A DNA stretch of 64,000 nucleotides from contig NZ_CP050948.1 in the NCBI RefSeq assembly GCF_019443745.1, forward strand, positions 1,054,001-1,118,000. Direction: 5' to 3'. This document shows, piece by piece, positions 40,224-48,907 of this stretch. The position numbers were made by a program, and so were the translations under genes. How positions within the stretch are numbered: position 1 is the first letter of the stretch; each line of letters begins with the position of its first letter. The DNA is from Iamia sp. SCSIO 61187. GTDB taxonomy: Bacteria; Actinomycetota; Acidimicrobiia; Acidimicrobiales; Iamiaceae. Under the pieces are notes generated by a model. The model ran no database searches. It was not told the DNA's origin and worked only from the letters and a program-made list of their open reading frames with translations.

Positions 40224-41960
40224 ATGGACCTGGTGATCAGAGGCGGGACGGTCGTCGACGGCAGCGGGGCGGCGCCCCGGACGGCGGACGTCGGCATCGA
40301 GGGCGACCGCGTGGTCGAGGTGGGGCGCATCGACGCCCGGGGCACCCGGGAGGTCGACGCCGACGGGCTCGTCGTCACGCCCGGCTTCGTGGACATCCAC
40401 ACCCACTTCGACGGCCAGGCCACCTGGGACCCGGTCCTGGCGCCGTCGTCGCAGCACGGCGTGACCACCGTGGCCATGGGCAACTGCGGGGTCGGGTTCG
40501 CCCCGGCCCGGCCCGACCGCCACGACTGGCTGATCGGTCTGCTGGAGGGGGTCGAGGACATCCCCGGCACCGCCCTCACCGAGGGCATGACGTGGGGCTG
40601 GGAGTCCTTCCCCGAGTACCTCGACGTGCTCGACCGCACCCCCCGCACCGTCGACGTCGGCGCCCAGGTGCCCCATGCGCCGTTGCGGACCTACGTGATG
40701 GGGGAGCGGGGCGCCGACCACCTCCAGCACCCGACCGACGACGAGATCGCCGAGATGGCCCGGCTCACCCGCGAGGCGCTCGACGCCGGCGCCATCGGGT
40801 TCGCCACGTCCCGCACCGACGTCCACCGCACCAAGGCGGGCGAGAACATCGGCACGCTCAAGTCGGGCGAGGCCGAGCTGCTGGCCATCTGCGGCGCCCT
40901 GGCCGACGCCGGCACCGGCGTGATCCAGCTCATCTCCGACGCCTACCAGTCGCCCGACGACGACTTCGCCGAGAGCGAGCTGGCGATCATCGAGGCCATG
41001 GTCCGCACGTCGGGCCGGCCCCTCAGCTTCACCGTGCAGCAGGCGTACCACGCCCCCGAGCGCTGGCGGCACCTGTTCGGCCGCATCGGCGAGTGGCGCT
41101 CGGCCGGGCTCGACGTCAAGGGCCAGGTCGCGCCACGGCCGATCGGCGTGCTCCTCGGCCTGGAGGCCACGGCCAACCCCTTCGCCTTCACCGCCGGCTT
41201 CGCCGAGGTCGCCGGGCTGCCGCTGGCCGAGCGGGTCGCCGCCCTGGCGGCGCCGGAGCGCAAGGCCCGCATCCTGGCCGAGCACGCCGAGCAGCTGGCC
41301 AGCCTGCCCGAGGGCCTGTTCAGGTCGATCGTCGGCGGCTTCGACGTCACCTTCGAGATGGCCGACCCGGTCGACTACCAGGTCGACGCCTCGTGGTCCC
41401 TCGGGGCCCAGGCCCGGCGGGACGGCCAGGACCCGGCCGCCCTGGTGTACGACATGCTGCTCCGGCGGGGCGGGACGCAGCTGCTGTACCTGCCGCTGTT
41501 CAACTTCGCCCACGGGTCGCTGGCCGACGTGCACGAGATGATCACCTCGCCGCTGTCGCTGTTCGGGCTGTCCGACGCCGGCGCCCACTGCGGGGCCATC
41601 TGCGACGCCAGCACCACCACGTCGTTCCTCACCGTGTGGGCCCGCGACCGCCGCGACGGGCCGCCGCTGCCGATCCAGCAGGTCGTCCACCACCTCACCC
41701 GGCGCACGGCCGAGCACGTGGGCTGGCGGGACCGGGGGCTGCTGGCGCCGGGCCACCTGGCCGACGTCAACCTCATCGACCTCGACGCCCTCGGCTGCGC
41801 CCCGCCCCGCATCGCCCACGACCTGCCCGCCGGCGGACGGCGCCTCGTCCAGGACGCCACCGGCTACGTGATGACGGTGAAGTCCGGCGTCCCGACCTTC
41901 GAGTCCGGCGTGGCGACCGGTGCCCGCCCCGGCCACCTCGTCCGCGGCACCCGCGCCTGA
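40224..41960 (+). CDS. Amidohydrolase, N-acyl-D-amino-acid deacylase family
   Basis: 578 residues. The amidohydrolase TIM barrel has FVDIHTHFDGQATWDPVLAP near 55-74 (HxH metal ligands), SQHGVTTVAMGNCGVGFAP near 75-93 (family marker), the metal His region and LSDAGAHCGAICDAS near 448-462 with the catalytic Asp. The C-terminal beta-sandwich contains HLADVNLIDLDAL. It would release an acyl group from an N-acyl-D-amino acid or related amide with Zn. Long members (above 550 residues) are common in actinobacteria, substrate unproven. Confidence 0.92.
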   Translation: MDLVIRGGTVVDGSGAAPRTADVGIEGDRVVEVGRIDARGTREVDADGLVVTPGFVDIHTHFDGQATWDPVLAPSSQHGVTTVAMGNCGVGFAPARPDRHDWLIGLLEGVEDIPGTALTEGMTWGWESFPEYLDVLDRTPRTVDVGAQVPHAPLRTYVMGERGADHLQHPTDDEIAEMARLTREALDAGAIGFATSRTDVHRTKAGENIGTLKSGEAELLAICGALADAGTGVIQLISDAYQSPDDDFAESELAIIEAMVRTSGRPLSFTVQQAYHAPERWRHLFGRIGEWRSAGLDVKGQVAPRPIGVLLGLEATANPFAFTAGFAEVAGLPLAERVAALAAPERKARILAEHAEQLASLPEGLFRSIVGGFDVTFEMADPVDYQVDASWSLGAQARRDGQDPAALVYDMLLRRGGTQLLYLPLFNFAHGSLADVHEMITSPLSLFGLSDAGAHCGAICDASTTTSFLTVWARDRRDGPPLPIQQVVHHLTRRTAEHVGWRDRGLLAPGHLADVNLIDLDALGCAPPRIAHDLPAGGRRLVQDATGYVMTVKSGVPTFESGVATGARPGHLVRGTRA

Positions 41961-41983
41961 CCCACCCCGGCTCCAGGACGGGA

Positions 41984-42012
41984 CCACGGATGGTGCCTGG
42001 CACCATCCGTGG
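41984..42012. repeat. Palindromic repeat, GGTGCC-core type
   Basis: Perfect 14 nt arms (CCACGGATGGTGCC) around a single T, 23 nt after the amidohydrolase stop. It differs from the 25440 copy by one base pair in the arms. Confidence 0.75.
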
Positions 42013-42087
42013 CGCACCGATCCCCGGCGGGACGGGTGGGGAGGATCACGACGGGCCGCCTGGCCACCGGCGTGCCAGGATCCCCAG

Positions 42088-42774
42088 GTGGGGTGGGAGG
42101 ACGCCTGGGACGGGATCGGCGACCCGTGGCGGCGGGCGTTGGAGCTGGCCTGGGAGGCGTTCGTCGAGGGGTCGATCGCCGTGGGCGCCGTGGTGCTCGG
42201 CCCCGACGGGACGGTCGTGGCCGAGGGTCGGAACCGCTCCGCCGACCCCGACCCGCCCGCCGGCCAGATCGGTGGCTCGTACGTCGCCCACGCCGAGGTC
42301 AACGCCCTCGGCCGGCTGTCGCTCGGCACGCCCGAGCCCACGACCCTGCTCACCACCCTCGAGCCCTGCGTGCTGTGCCGGGCCGCGAGCCGCTACGCCC
42401 ACGTGGCCGAGGTCCACCACGCCGCCGCCGACCCGATCTGGGAGGGCGCGGAGCGCATGGGCGAGCTCAACGCCTTCTTCGCCCGGCGCCTCCCGGCCTT
42501 CGTGCCCGTCGACCTCGGACCGCTGTCGCGGTGGGCCGGGGCGCTGCCGCTGGTGGCGATCGTCCACCGGGTGGCCCGCCGCCGGGCGGTTCCGGTCGCC
42601 ACGGTGCTGGCCGACGACGCGGTCGTCGCTGGCAACCGGGCGGCCCAGCCCGACTACCTCGCCGTGGCCGAGCGGCTGCTGGCCGACGGGCTGGCGCCGG
42701 GGACGGACCTCACCCTGGAGCAGGCGCTGGCTCGGTGGTGGGCCGACCTCGAGGGCGGCGGGACGCCGGGGTGA
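42088..42774 (+). CDS. Nucleoside/cytidine deaminase-family protein
   Basis: 228 residues from GTG. The zinc site is HAEVNALG (about 70-77; HxE with catalytic Glu) and TLEPCVLCRAASRY (about 91-104; PCxxC), with FVEGSIAVGAVVLGPDGTVV before it. This is the CDA fold used by tRNA adenosine deaminases, guanine and cytosine deaminases. The extra 100 residues at the C-terminus are unusual for TadA and suggest a different substrate. Ribokinase follows convergently 21 nt away. Confidence 0.87.
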   Translation: MGWEDAWDGIGDPWRRALELAWEAFVEGSIAVGAVVLGPDGTVVAEGRNRSADPDPPAGQIGGSYVAHAEVNALGRLSLGTPEPTTLLTTLEPCVLCRAASRYAHVAEVHHAAADPIWEGAERMGELNAFFARRLPAFVPVDLGPLSRWAGALPLVAIVHRVARRRAVPVATVLADDAVVAGNRAAQPDYLAVAERLLADGLAPGTDLTLEQALARWWADLEGGGTPG

Positions 42775-42795
42775 CGACCACGGCGGCCGCGCCCG

Positions 42796-43698
42796 TCAGG
42801 CGAGGACCGCGTCGACCTCGGCGGCGGTGGGCATCGACGGGGCGGCGCCGGGGCGGGTGACGCTGAGGCTGGCGGCGGCGCCCGCCCGGCGGACGGCCGC
42901 CTCCAGCGGCACACCTGCTGCCAGGCCGGCGGCCAGGGAGCCGGTGAAGCAGTCACCGGCGCCGGTGGAGTCGACGACCTCGACGGCCCGCCCGGGCACG
43001 GCGATCGCCATGTCGGGGCCGAGGACGAGCTGGCCGTCGGCGCCGAGCGTGAGGTGGACGGTGGCGCGGCAGGCGGCGCGCAGGCGCTGGCGTGCGTCTC
43101 CCCGGTCGGCGACCAGGTCGGCGGCGGCCACGCCGAGGACGAGCTCCACCTCGTGCTCGTTCACCACCAGGTGGTCGACGAGGTCCAGCAGCGCGCCCGG
43201 CACCGGCGCCGCCGGTGCCGGGTTGAGGACGGTCACCGCGCCGGCCGACCGGGCCCGGCCGAAGGCGGCGACGGTGGCCTCGGTCGGCGTCTCCAGCTGG
43301 GCGACGACCACGTCCCCCGGTGCGACGGCGACGGCCTCGACCTGGTGGGGGTCCAGCCGGGCGTTGGCCCCGGCGACGACGACGATGGTGTTCTCGCCGC
43401 CGGCCACGGTCACGATGGCCACGCCGGTCGGACCGTCGACGACCCGCACACCGGCGGTGTCGACCCCGGCGTCCCGCAACCCGGCCCGCAGGCGGTCCCC
43501 GGCCTCGTCGCGGCCCACGCCGCCGACCATCAGCGTCGGCGCCCCCGCCCGGGCCGCGGCCACGGCCTGGTTGGCGCCCTTGCCGCCCGACGAGTGGCTC
43601 ACCGAGGTGCCGGCCACCGTCTCGCCCGGCCCGGGCAGCCGTCCGGCCACCACGACCAGGTCGTCGTTGATGCTGCCGACGACGACCACGCGACCCAC
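42796..43698 (-). CDS. rbsK: Ribokinase
   Basis: 300 residues from GTG. PfkB-family signatures: VVGSINDDLVVVAGRLPGPG at the start, HSSGGKGANQAVAAARAG (about 35-52), LNPAPAAPVP, VNEHEVE and the anion hole DSTGAGDCFTGSLAAGL (about 243-259) with the catalytic Asp. It phosphorylates ribose at O5. No ribose transporter is adjacent; the neighbour deaminase suggests nucleoside salvage. Confidence 0.9.
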   Translation of the reverse strand: MGRVVVVGSINDDLVVVAGRLPGPGETVAGTSVSHSSGGKGANQAVAAARAGAPTLMVGGVGRDEAGDRLRAGLRDAGVDTAGVRVVDGPTGVAIVTVAGGENTIVVVAGANARLDPHQVEAVAVAPGDVVVAQLETPTEATVAAFGRARSAGAVTVLNPAPAAPVPGALLDLVDHLVVNEHEVELVLGVAAADLVADRGDARQRLRAACRATVHLTLGADGQLVLGPDMAIAVPGRAVEVVDSTGAGDCFTGSLAAGLAAGVPLEAAVRRAGAAASLSVTRPGAAPSMPTAAEVDAVLA

Positions 43699-43825
43699 CC
43701 CCGCAGTCTGGCGCGCCCGCCCGAGCCCGTCCGCCGCCCCCTGACCGCCGGGTCAAGGTCGTGGCGGAGGCGCTACGGTGAGGCGTGTCGCGGGTCACCC
43801 CGACCGCCCAGCCCTGCGAGGTCCC

Positions 43826-44944
43826 ATGAGCACGACCGCACCGCCCGAGGTCCCGGACCGGGCGACCGTCGACGACACGCTGAAGGTCGTCCACGACCAC
43901 GCCGACCGGATCTTCCTGTGGGACTACGACCGCAGCCGGGGCCAGCTCGTCACCCTCTACAACAAGGCCATGGGGTCGCAGTGGAACAGCGTCACCGACC
44001 TCGACTGGGACACCGACGTCGACCCCGAGCGGCTGGTCGGCACGGCCGCCGACCCCAACCCGATCGTCGAGATCGCCCGCCGGGCCGTCGACCTCCCCGG
44101 GTCGCCCATCGCCTCGTGGGGTGACGCGGAGCTGACCCAGCTCGGCATCGAGGTCCTCAAGGCCCAGCTCAGCCAGTTCATGCACGGCGAGCAGGGGGCG
44201 ATGATGGTCGCGGCCAAGATCGTCGAGACCGTGCCGTGGATCGACGCCAAGTACTACGCCGCCACCCAGACCATGGACGAGGCCCGCCACACCGAGGTCT
44301 TCGCCAAGTACCTCCACACCAAGCTGGGCGAGGCCTACCCCATGAGCCCGTTCCTCGAGGAGCAGATCACGGCCCTCATCGAGGACAGCCGCTGGGACAT
44401 CGCCTACCTGGGCATGCAGATCGTCATCGAGAGCCTGGCCCTGGCCGCCTTCGGCGGGATGCTGCGCGCCGCCCGCGAGCCGCTGCTGAAGAAGCTGCTC
44501 CGCTACGTGATGAGCGACGAGGCCCGCCACGTCGCCTTCGGCGTCCTGAGCCTGCAGGAGTACTACTCCGACATGTCCGAGCCCGAGCTCAAGGACCGCC
44601 AGGAGTTCCTGCTCGAGGCCACCATCCGCAACCGGGCCCGGTCGACGACCCCCGAGATCTGGAACCGGATGGGCGTCGACGTGAAGGCCATCGTCCCCAC
44701 GCTGAAGGAGGCGGCGGCCTCGATGGGGGGCAGCGTCTACTCCGGCTTCGAGCACTCGTTCTACGCCAAGCTCGTCCCCAACGTCCGCAAGCTGGGCCTG
44801 CTCGACGCCAACGACGGCTACCTCCGCACCAAGTGGGGCGAGGCCGGGCTCATGCGCTTCGAGATGGCCGAGGACACCGCCAGCGAGTACGAGGCCTACG
44901 ACGAGGTCGCCCGCGACCGCGCCGCCGCGCCGGCATCCGCCTGA
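43826..44944 (+). CDS. Ferritin-like diiron protein
   Basis: 372 residues, ATG with GCGAGG upstream; a TACGGT (43774-43779) is the likely -10. The four-helix bundle carries two full iron motifs: FMHGEQGAMMVAAKIVE near 129-145 with MDEARHTEVFAKYL near 151-164, and IVIESLALAAFGGML with MSDEARHVAFGVLSLQEYY near 231-249. The ExxH plus DEARH repeats resemble AurF-type N-oxygenases and fatty-acyl desaturase-like diiron oxidases. First gene of an operon with an AMP ligase and a nitroreductase; an oxygenase acting on a CoA- or carrier-linked substrate is plausible but inferred. Confidence 0.88.
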   Translation: MSTTAPPEVPDRATVDDTLKVVHDHADRIFLWDYDRSRGQLVTLYNKAMGSQWNSVTDLDWDTDVDPERLVGTAADPNPIVEIARRAVDLPGSPIASWGDAELTQLGIEVLKAQLSQFMHGEQGAMMVAAKIVETVPWIDAKYYAATQTMDEARHTEVFAKYLHTKLGEAYPMSPFLEEQITALIEDSRWDIAYLGMQIVIESLALAAFGGMLRAAREPLLKKLLRYVMSDEARHVAFGVLSLQEYYSDMSEPELKDRQEFLLEATIRNRARSTTPEIWNRMGVDVKAIVPTLKEAAASMGGSVYSGFEHSFYAKLVPNVRKLGLLDANDGYLRTKWGEAGLMRFEMAEDTASEYEAYDEVARDRAAAPASA

Positions 44945-44952
44945 GCGCACCG

Positions 44953-46536
44953 GTGAGCGACGCAGCCGAGGGGGCCGCGGGAGCGACGCGGGAGGCGATG
45001 GCCCGGCGCGGGATGCGTCTCGCCTGGTGGGCGGCGGAGACCCCGGACGCCATGGCCATCGTGACCCCCGACGGCACGGGCCTGCGGACCTTCGCCGAGC
45101 TCAACGCCGGGTCGAACCGGGTCGTGCGGTCGCTGCGGGCCCGGGGGCTCGACGTCGGCGACGCCGTGGCCCTCGCCTGTCGCAACCGGGCCGAGTTCGC
45201 CGAGGTCGTCGACGCCACCCACCGGGCCGGGTTCCGGCTGACGCCGATCAACTGGCACCTCACCGCCGACGAGGCGGCCTACATCGTGGCGGACTGCCAG
45301 GCGAAGGCGTTCGTGGCCGACGCCGCGGTCGGCCCCATGGCGGCGGGCGCTGCGGCGTCGGCCCCCGGCTGCACGGTCCGGCTGTCGGTCGGCGGCGAGA
45401 TCGAGGGCTTCGAGCCGTTGGGGGCCGCCACCGCGGTCGAGTCCGGCGCCGACATCGACGACCCCACGCCCGGCACCACGATGCTCTACACCTCGGGCAC
45501 GACCGGTCGGCCCAAGGGGGTCCACCGGCCCCACGACCCGACCGCCGACGCGCCCCCCGTGGCCAACATCTACGGCTACGACGAGACCGGCGGCGACGTC
45601 CACCTCTGCACCGGGCCGCTGTACCACGCCGCCCCGATGGCCTTCTCGCTCCAGATCCCCCTGGCGTTCGGGGCGACGGTCGTCCTCATGCAGGAGTGGG
45701 ACGCCGCTCTCGCCCTGCGGCTGATCGAGGAGCACGGCGTCACCCACACCCACATGGTGGCGACGATGTTCCACCGGCTCTTGTCGCTGCCGGCGTCGGT
45801 GCGGGCCGCGGCCGACACCAGCACGCTGCGCCACGTCCTCCACGGGGCGGCGCCGTGCCCGGTTCCGACCAAGCAGGCGCTGATGGACTGGCTGGGGCCG
45901 ATCGTCTGGGAGTACTACGCCGCCACCGAGGGGGTCGGCTGCTTCGCCTCGCCGGCGACGTGGCTGGAGCGGCCGGGCACGGTCGGACGGCCGACGCCCG
46001 CCGACCAGGTCTTCGTCGGTGCGGACGACGGGTCGCCGCTGCCCCCGAGCGAGGTCGGGCTGGTGTACATCAAGGCCCCGCCCACCGGCCGGTTCACCTA
46101 CTTCGGCGACGCGGCCAAGACCGACGGCGCCTACCGGGGCGACCACTTCACCCTCGGCGACGTCGGCTACATGGACGAGGACGGCTACCTGTTCCTCACC
46201 GACCGCTCCGCCGACCTGATCATCTCCGGCGGCGTGAACATCTACCCCGCCGAGGTGGACGCCGTCCTCCTGACCCACCCCGCGGTGGGCGACGCCGCCA
46301 CCATCGGCGTGCCCGACGAGGAGTGGGGCGAGCGGGTGCTGTCCGTCGTCGAGCTCCAGCCCGACGTGGACGAGTCGCCGGCGCTCGAGGCCGAGCTCAT
46401 CGCCTTCTGCCGTGAGCGCCTCGCCCACTTCAAGTGCCCCCGGGCCGTCGCCTTCACCGACGCGCTGCCACGCCAGGACAACGGGAAGCTCTACAAGCGT
46501 CGCCTCCGCGAGCAGTACGCGGCACCGATCTCCTAG
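44953..46536 (+). CDS. AMP-dependent acyl-CoA synthetase/ligase
   Basis: 527 residues from GTG, 8 nt after the diiron gene. Motifs: LYTSGTTGRPKGVHRP (about 177-192), the YYAATEG adenine motif near 318-324, the hinge LTDRSADLIISGGVNIYPAE near 416-435 and DNGKLYKR with the catalytic Lys near 514. It activates a carboxylic acid as acyl-adenylate and probably forms a CoA thioester. It sits between a diiron oxidase and a nitroreductase in one operon. Confidence 0.92.
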   Translation: MSDAAEGAAGATREAMARRGMRLAWWAAETPDAMAIVTPDGTGLRTFAELNAGSNRVVRSLRARGLDVGDAVALACRNRAEFAEVVDATHRAGFRLTPINWHLTADEAAYIVADCQAKAFVADAAVGPMAAGAAASAPGCTVRLSVGGEIEGFEPLGAATAVESGADIDDPTPGTTMLYTSGTTGRPKGVHRPHDPTADAPPVANIYGYDETGGDVHLCTGPLYHAAPMAFSLQIPLAFGATVVLMQEWDAALALRLIEEHGVTHTHMVATMFHRLLSLPASVRAAADTSTLRHVLHGAAPCPVPTKQALMDWLGPIVWEYYAATEGVGCFASPATWLERPGTVGRPTPADQVFVGADDGSPLPPSEVGLVYIKAPPTGRFTYFGDAAKTDGAYRGDHFTLGDVGYMDEDGYLFLTDRSADLIISGGVNIYPAEVDAVLLTHPAVGDAATIGVPDEEWGERVLSVVELQPDVDESPALEAELIAFCRERLAHFKCPRAVAFTDALPRQDNGKLYKRRLREQYAAPIS

Positions 46537-46548
46537 GAAGGAACCCCC

Positions 46549-47151
46549 ATGGACGTTTTCGAAGCCATGTCGACCACCCGCGCCATGCGCCGGCTCGACA
46601 CCAGCAAGGAGGTGAGCGACGCCGACGTGCTCACCATGGTCACCTACGCCACCAAGGCGGCGACCGGTGGCAACAGCCAGCCCGTGCGGTGGATGGTGGT
46701 GCGCGACCCCGACAAGCGGGCCGCCCTCGGCGCCGTCTACGGCGAGTGCTGGCGCATGGTCCGGCCCATGTACGCGTCGCGGGAGGACGAGCCCGCCGTC
46801 GCCCGCATGCTGGCCTCGGCCGACCACCTCGGCGACCACATGGGCGACGCACCGGTGATCATCCTCCCGTGCTCCAAGGGCCAGGAGGGCCAGGTCGAGT
46901 CGTCCATCTTCCCCGGCGTCCAGAACCTGTTCCTCGCCGGCCGGGCCCTCGGCCTGGGCACCACGCTCACCACGGTCCACCGGTTCAAGGAGGACGAGGT
47001 CCGCACCGTCCTCGACATCCCGGCCGACGTCAACACCTGGGCCATGATCCCGGTGGGGTACCCGACCGGGCGCTGGGGCGAGCCCAAGCGCCGCCCGGTC
47101 GAGGACGTGACCTACTGGGACACCTGGAAGAACCCGCCCCCGACGGCCTGA
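46549..47151 (+). CDS. Nitroreductase-family FMN protein
   Basis: 200 residues, ATG with AGGAAGG upstream. The opening MDVFEAMSTTRAMRRLDTSK, then ATKAATGGNSQPVRWMVV and the FMN loop near LGLGTTLTTVHRF (about 144-156), are the nitroreductase fold. Such proteins reduce nitro groups, quinones or act as flavin dehydrogenases using NAD(P)H. In this operon it could supply electrons or act on the diiron enzyme product. Its stop is flush with the stop of the convergent RecB-like gene (no gap). Confidence 0.9.
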   Translation: MDVFEAMSTTRAMRRLDTSKEVSDADVLTMVTYATKAATGGNSQPVRWMVVRDPDKRAALGAVYGECWRMVRPMYASREDEPAVARMLASADHLGDHMGDAPVIILPCSKGQEGQVESSIFPGVQNLFLAGRALGLGTTLTTVHRFKEDEVRTVLDIPADVNTWAMIPVGYPTGRWGEPKRRPVEDVTYWDTWKNPPPTA

Positions 47152-48663
47152 TCACCGCTCGGCGGGTGACACCCTCAGCGTCGCCCGGAAACCGACACGG
47201 TGGCGTCGCATCCCTGCGCCGAGCGGCGGCTCCCCGGGCAGGGCGACCAGTGAGGGATCGGGCTCGACCTGCACCTCTCCGGTCGGCGGCTCGTCTTCGT
47301 CGGCGAGCACGGTCTCCGGTCCATCCTGTGACGAGGCGCCAGCCGAGAGGAGGCTTCGGGGGACCCCCTGTTCGACCGCCTCCTGGGCGACCTCGTCGGA
47401 CACGTCCCGCGACCTCGGTGGCGAGGTCGACCATGGCTTCAGGTGCTGGGCCGTGTCCTCGTAGAAGTCGTGGAGGACCTGGAGCACCGAACCGATGAAG
47501 GAGCCTCGACCGCCGCCCCGCTTCGCCCCCATGGGAGCCGAGTGCACCAGTCGGAAGGCGCGGACGACCTTCTGGGGATCCGTCACCAGGATCGTCGGGT
47601 CCTCGCGAGCCTTGCCGAGCAGCTCGGATGCGGCGATCGAACGGCTGCCGACGACGTAGGTGTCGATGCGGAGGTTGTCGGGAGCGGACGAGAGCTGGCG
47701 CAGCAACCAGTTCACCCGGGTCTGCGGTCGACCGGTCTTCGGGCCGTCGAGGGTGAGCGAGCACGAGACTCGCTGCCCTCGGAGGTCCGCCTCGAGGGTC
47801 AACGGCGCGACACCCCCCGGGATGCGGATGTCGCGACGGAGGACGCCGGATTCGACGAGGCACCTCACCGACTCGGCGAGAGCGGACTCCGGGTCAGCGG
47901 CCTCCTTGCGCGACAGCATCGGCTGGACCTCGACTCCGAGGCGCTGCCCGTGGGAGAGGCACGCGTACCGGACCAGCTGCTCCCAGCGGGTGACCACCTG
48001 CGGGACACCCTTGTCGGTGGGGCGGATCGTCCCGTCGTCGACGGCATTGCGCACCGTGACCCAGTGGTCGCCCATGTCCGAGAGCCCCATGGCGCCGGAA
48101 CGATCGTGTTCCAGGTACCGGATGAGCTCGCCGAGGATCCAGGCCTGGTCCGGGTCGGCCACCCCGCGGTGGACCTTCTGCATGACCGCCGTGGTCAGCA
48201 CCTCGGTCCACGAGAGGTGATGGATCGCGACCTTGCGGAGCTTGCGCTTGTCGAGCGTCGTCGGATGGGTTCCAGGGGTCGGCGCCAGCTCGTTGGAGAT
48301 CGTCAGGACGGCATCGAAGCCCTCGGACTTGGCCACGTCGAGGTACGTCTCGAGCTGCTCCTTGGCGAGCAGGTTCGCGCCGGTCTTCACCTCCACGAGG
48401 GCCGTCCAGACCTTGCTGCCGCGTCTGGCCCTGATGAGCCCATCGGGGTACACCCGCCTCCCGTCGAGCTCGAAGGGGACCTCGACGTAGGCCTCGATCG
48501 TCCCTGCGGGAGCGCCGAAGGGCTTGGTCATGGCCGCGCCGAACTCGCGGACGGCGGTCATCACCGCGAGCAGGGCAGACGTCGCCCGGCGCTCCTGCTC
48601 TGGAGTGCCGTTGATCCCCGACGTGGGGATCAGGCGGGCGGCGTGCCAGGTCTCCTCGGCCAT
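47152..48663 (-). CDS. Orphan RecB-like PD-(D/E)XK nuclease-domain protein of unknown function
   Basis: 503 residues, ATG at 48663 with GGAGGGG upstream. Residues 25-125 contain D74 in VYPDGLI, E91 and K93 in ALVEVKTG, and Q103/Y107 in EQLETY: the D...ExK plus QxxxY pattern of RecB-type nucleases. The long remainder (KLRKVAIHHLSWTEVL, AWILGELIRYLEH, RVNWLLRQL, KRGGGRGSFIGSVL) has no fold I recognise, although I recall close relatives in actinobacteria. The GC content is visibly lower than in its neighbours, suggesting recent transfer. A role in defence or DNA processing is inference. Confidence 0.85.
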   Translation of the reverse strand: MAEETWHAARLIPTSGINGTPEQERRATSALLAVMTAVREFGAAMTKPFGAPAGTIEAYVEVPFELDGRRVYPDGLIRARRGSKVWTALVEVKTGANLLAKEQLETYLDVAKSEGFDAVLTISNELAPTPGTHPTTLDKRKLRKVAIHHLSWTEVLTTAVMQKVHRGVADPDQAWILGELIRYLEHDRSGAMGLSDMGDHWVTVRNAVDDGTIRPTDKGVPQVVTRWEQLVRYACLSHGQRLGVEVQPMLSRKEAADPESALAESVRCLVESGVLRRDIRIPGGVAPLTLEADLRGQRVSCSLTLDGPKTGRPQTRVNWLLRQLSSAPDNLRIDTYVVGSRSIAASELLGKAREDPTILVTDPQKVVRAFRLVHSAPMGAKRGGGRGSFIGSVLQVLHDFYEDTAQHLKPWSTSPPRSRDVSDEVAQEAVEQGVPRSLLSAGASSQDGPETVLADEDEPPTGEVQVEPDPSLVALPGEPPLGAGMRRHRVGFRATLRVSPAER

Positions 48664-48907
48664 CTTCGGTCCCCTCCGTCGCGTGACCAGGATCGACCCT
48701 ACAGCCGAGTCGGACGTCAGCTGATGACTCGCCGTCCCCGGGATGGTCGTCGAGATCGACGGCCTGGCCCTCGCCTGACGCGAGGGCGCCGCCCGGCTCC
48801 GCCCTCCGGGCGGGGGCGGGACCCCGGACCCGGAACACCCGGGCCGGCCCGGACCTCCCACCCACCTGCAGCGACGACGCCGCACCACCCGAAGGAACAC
48901 GACACCC

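Noticed and set aside
47152-48907. A mobile island with integrase or attachment sites around the RecB-like gene.
   Set aside because: No integrase, tRNA gene, direct-repeat ends or transposase is visible on either side; only the lower GC supports transfer.
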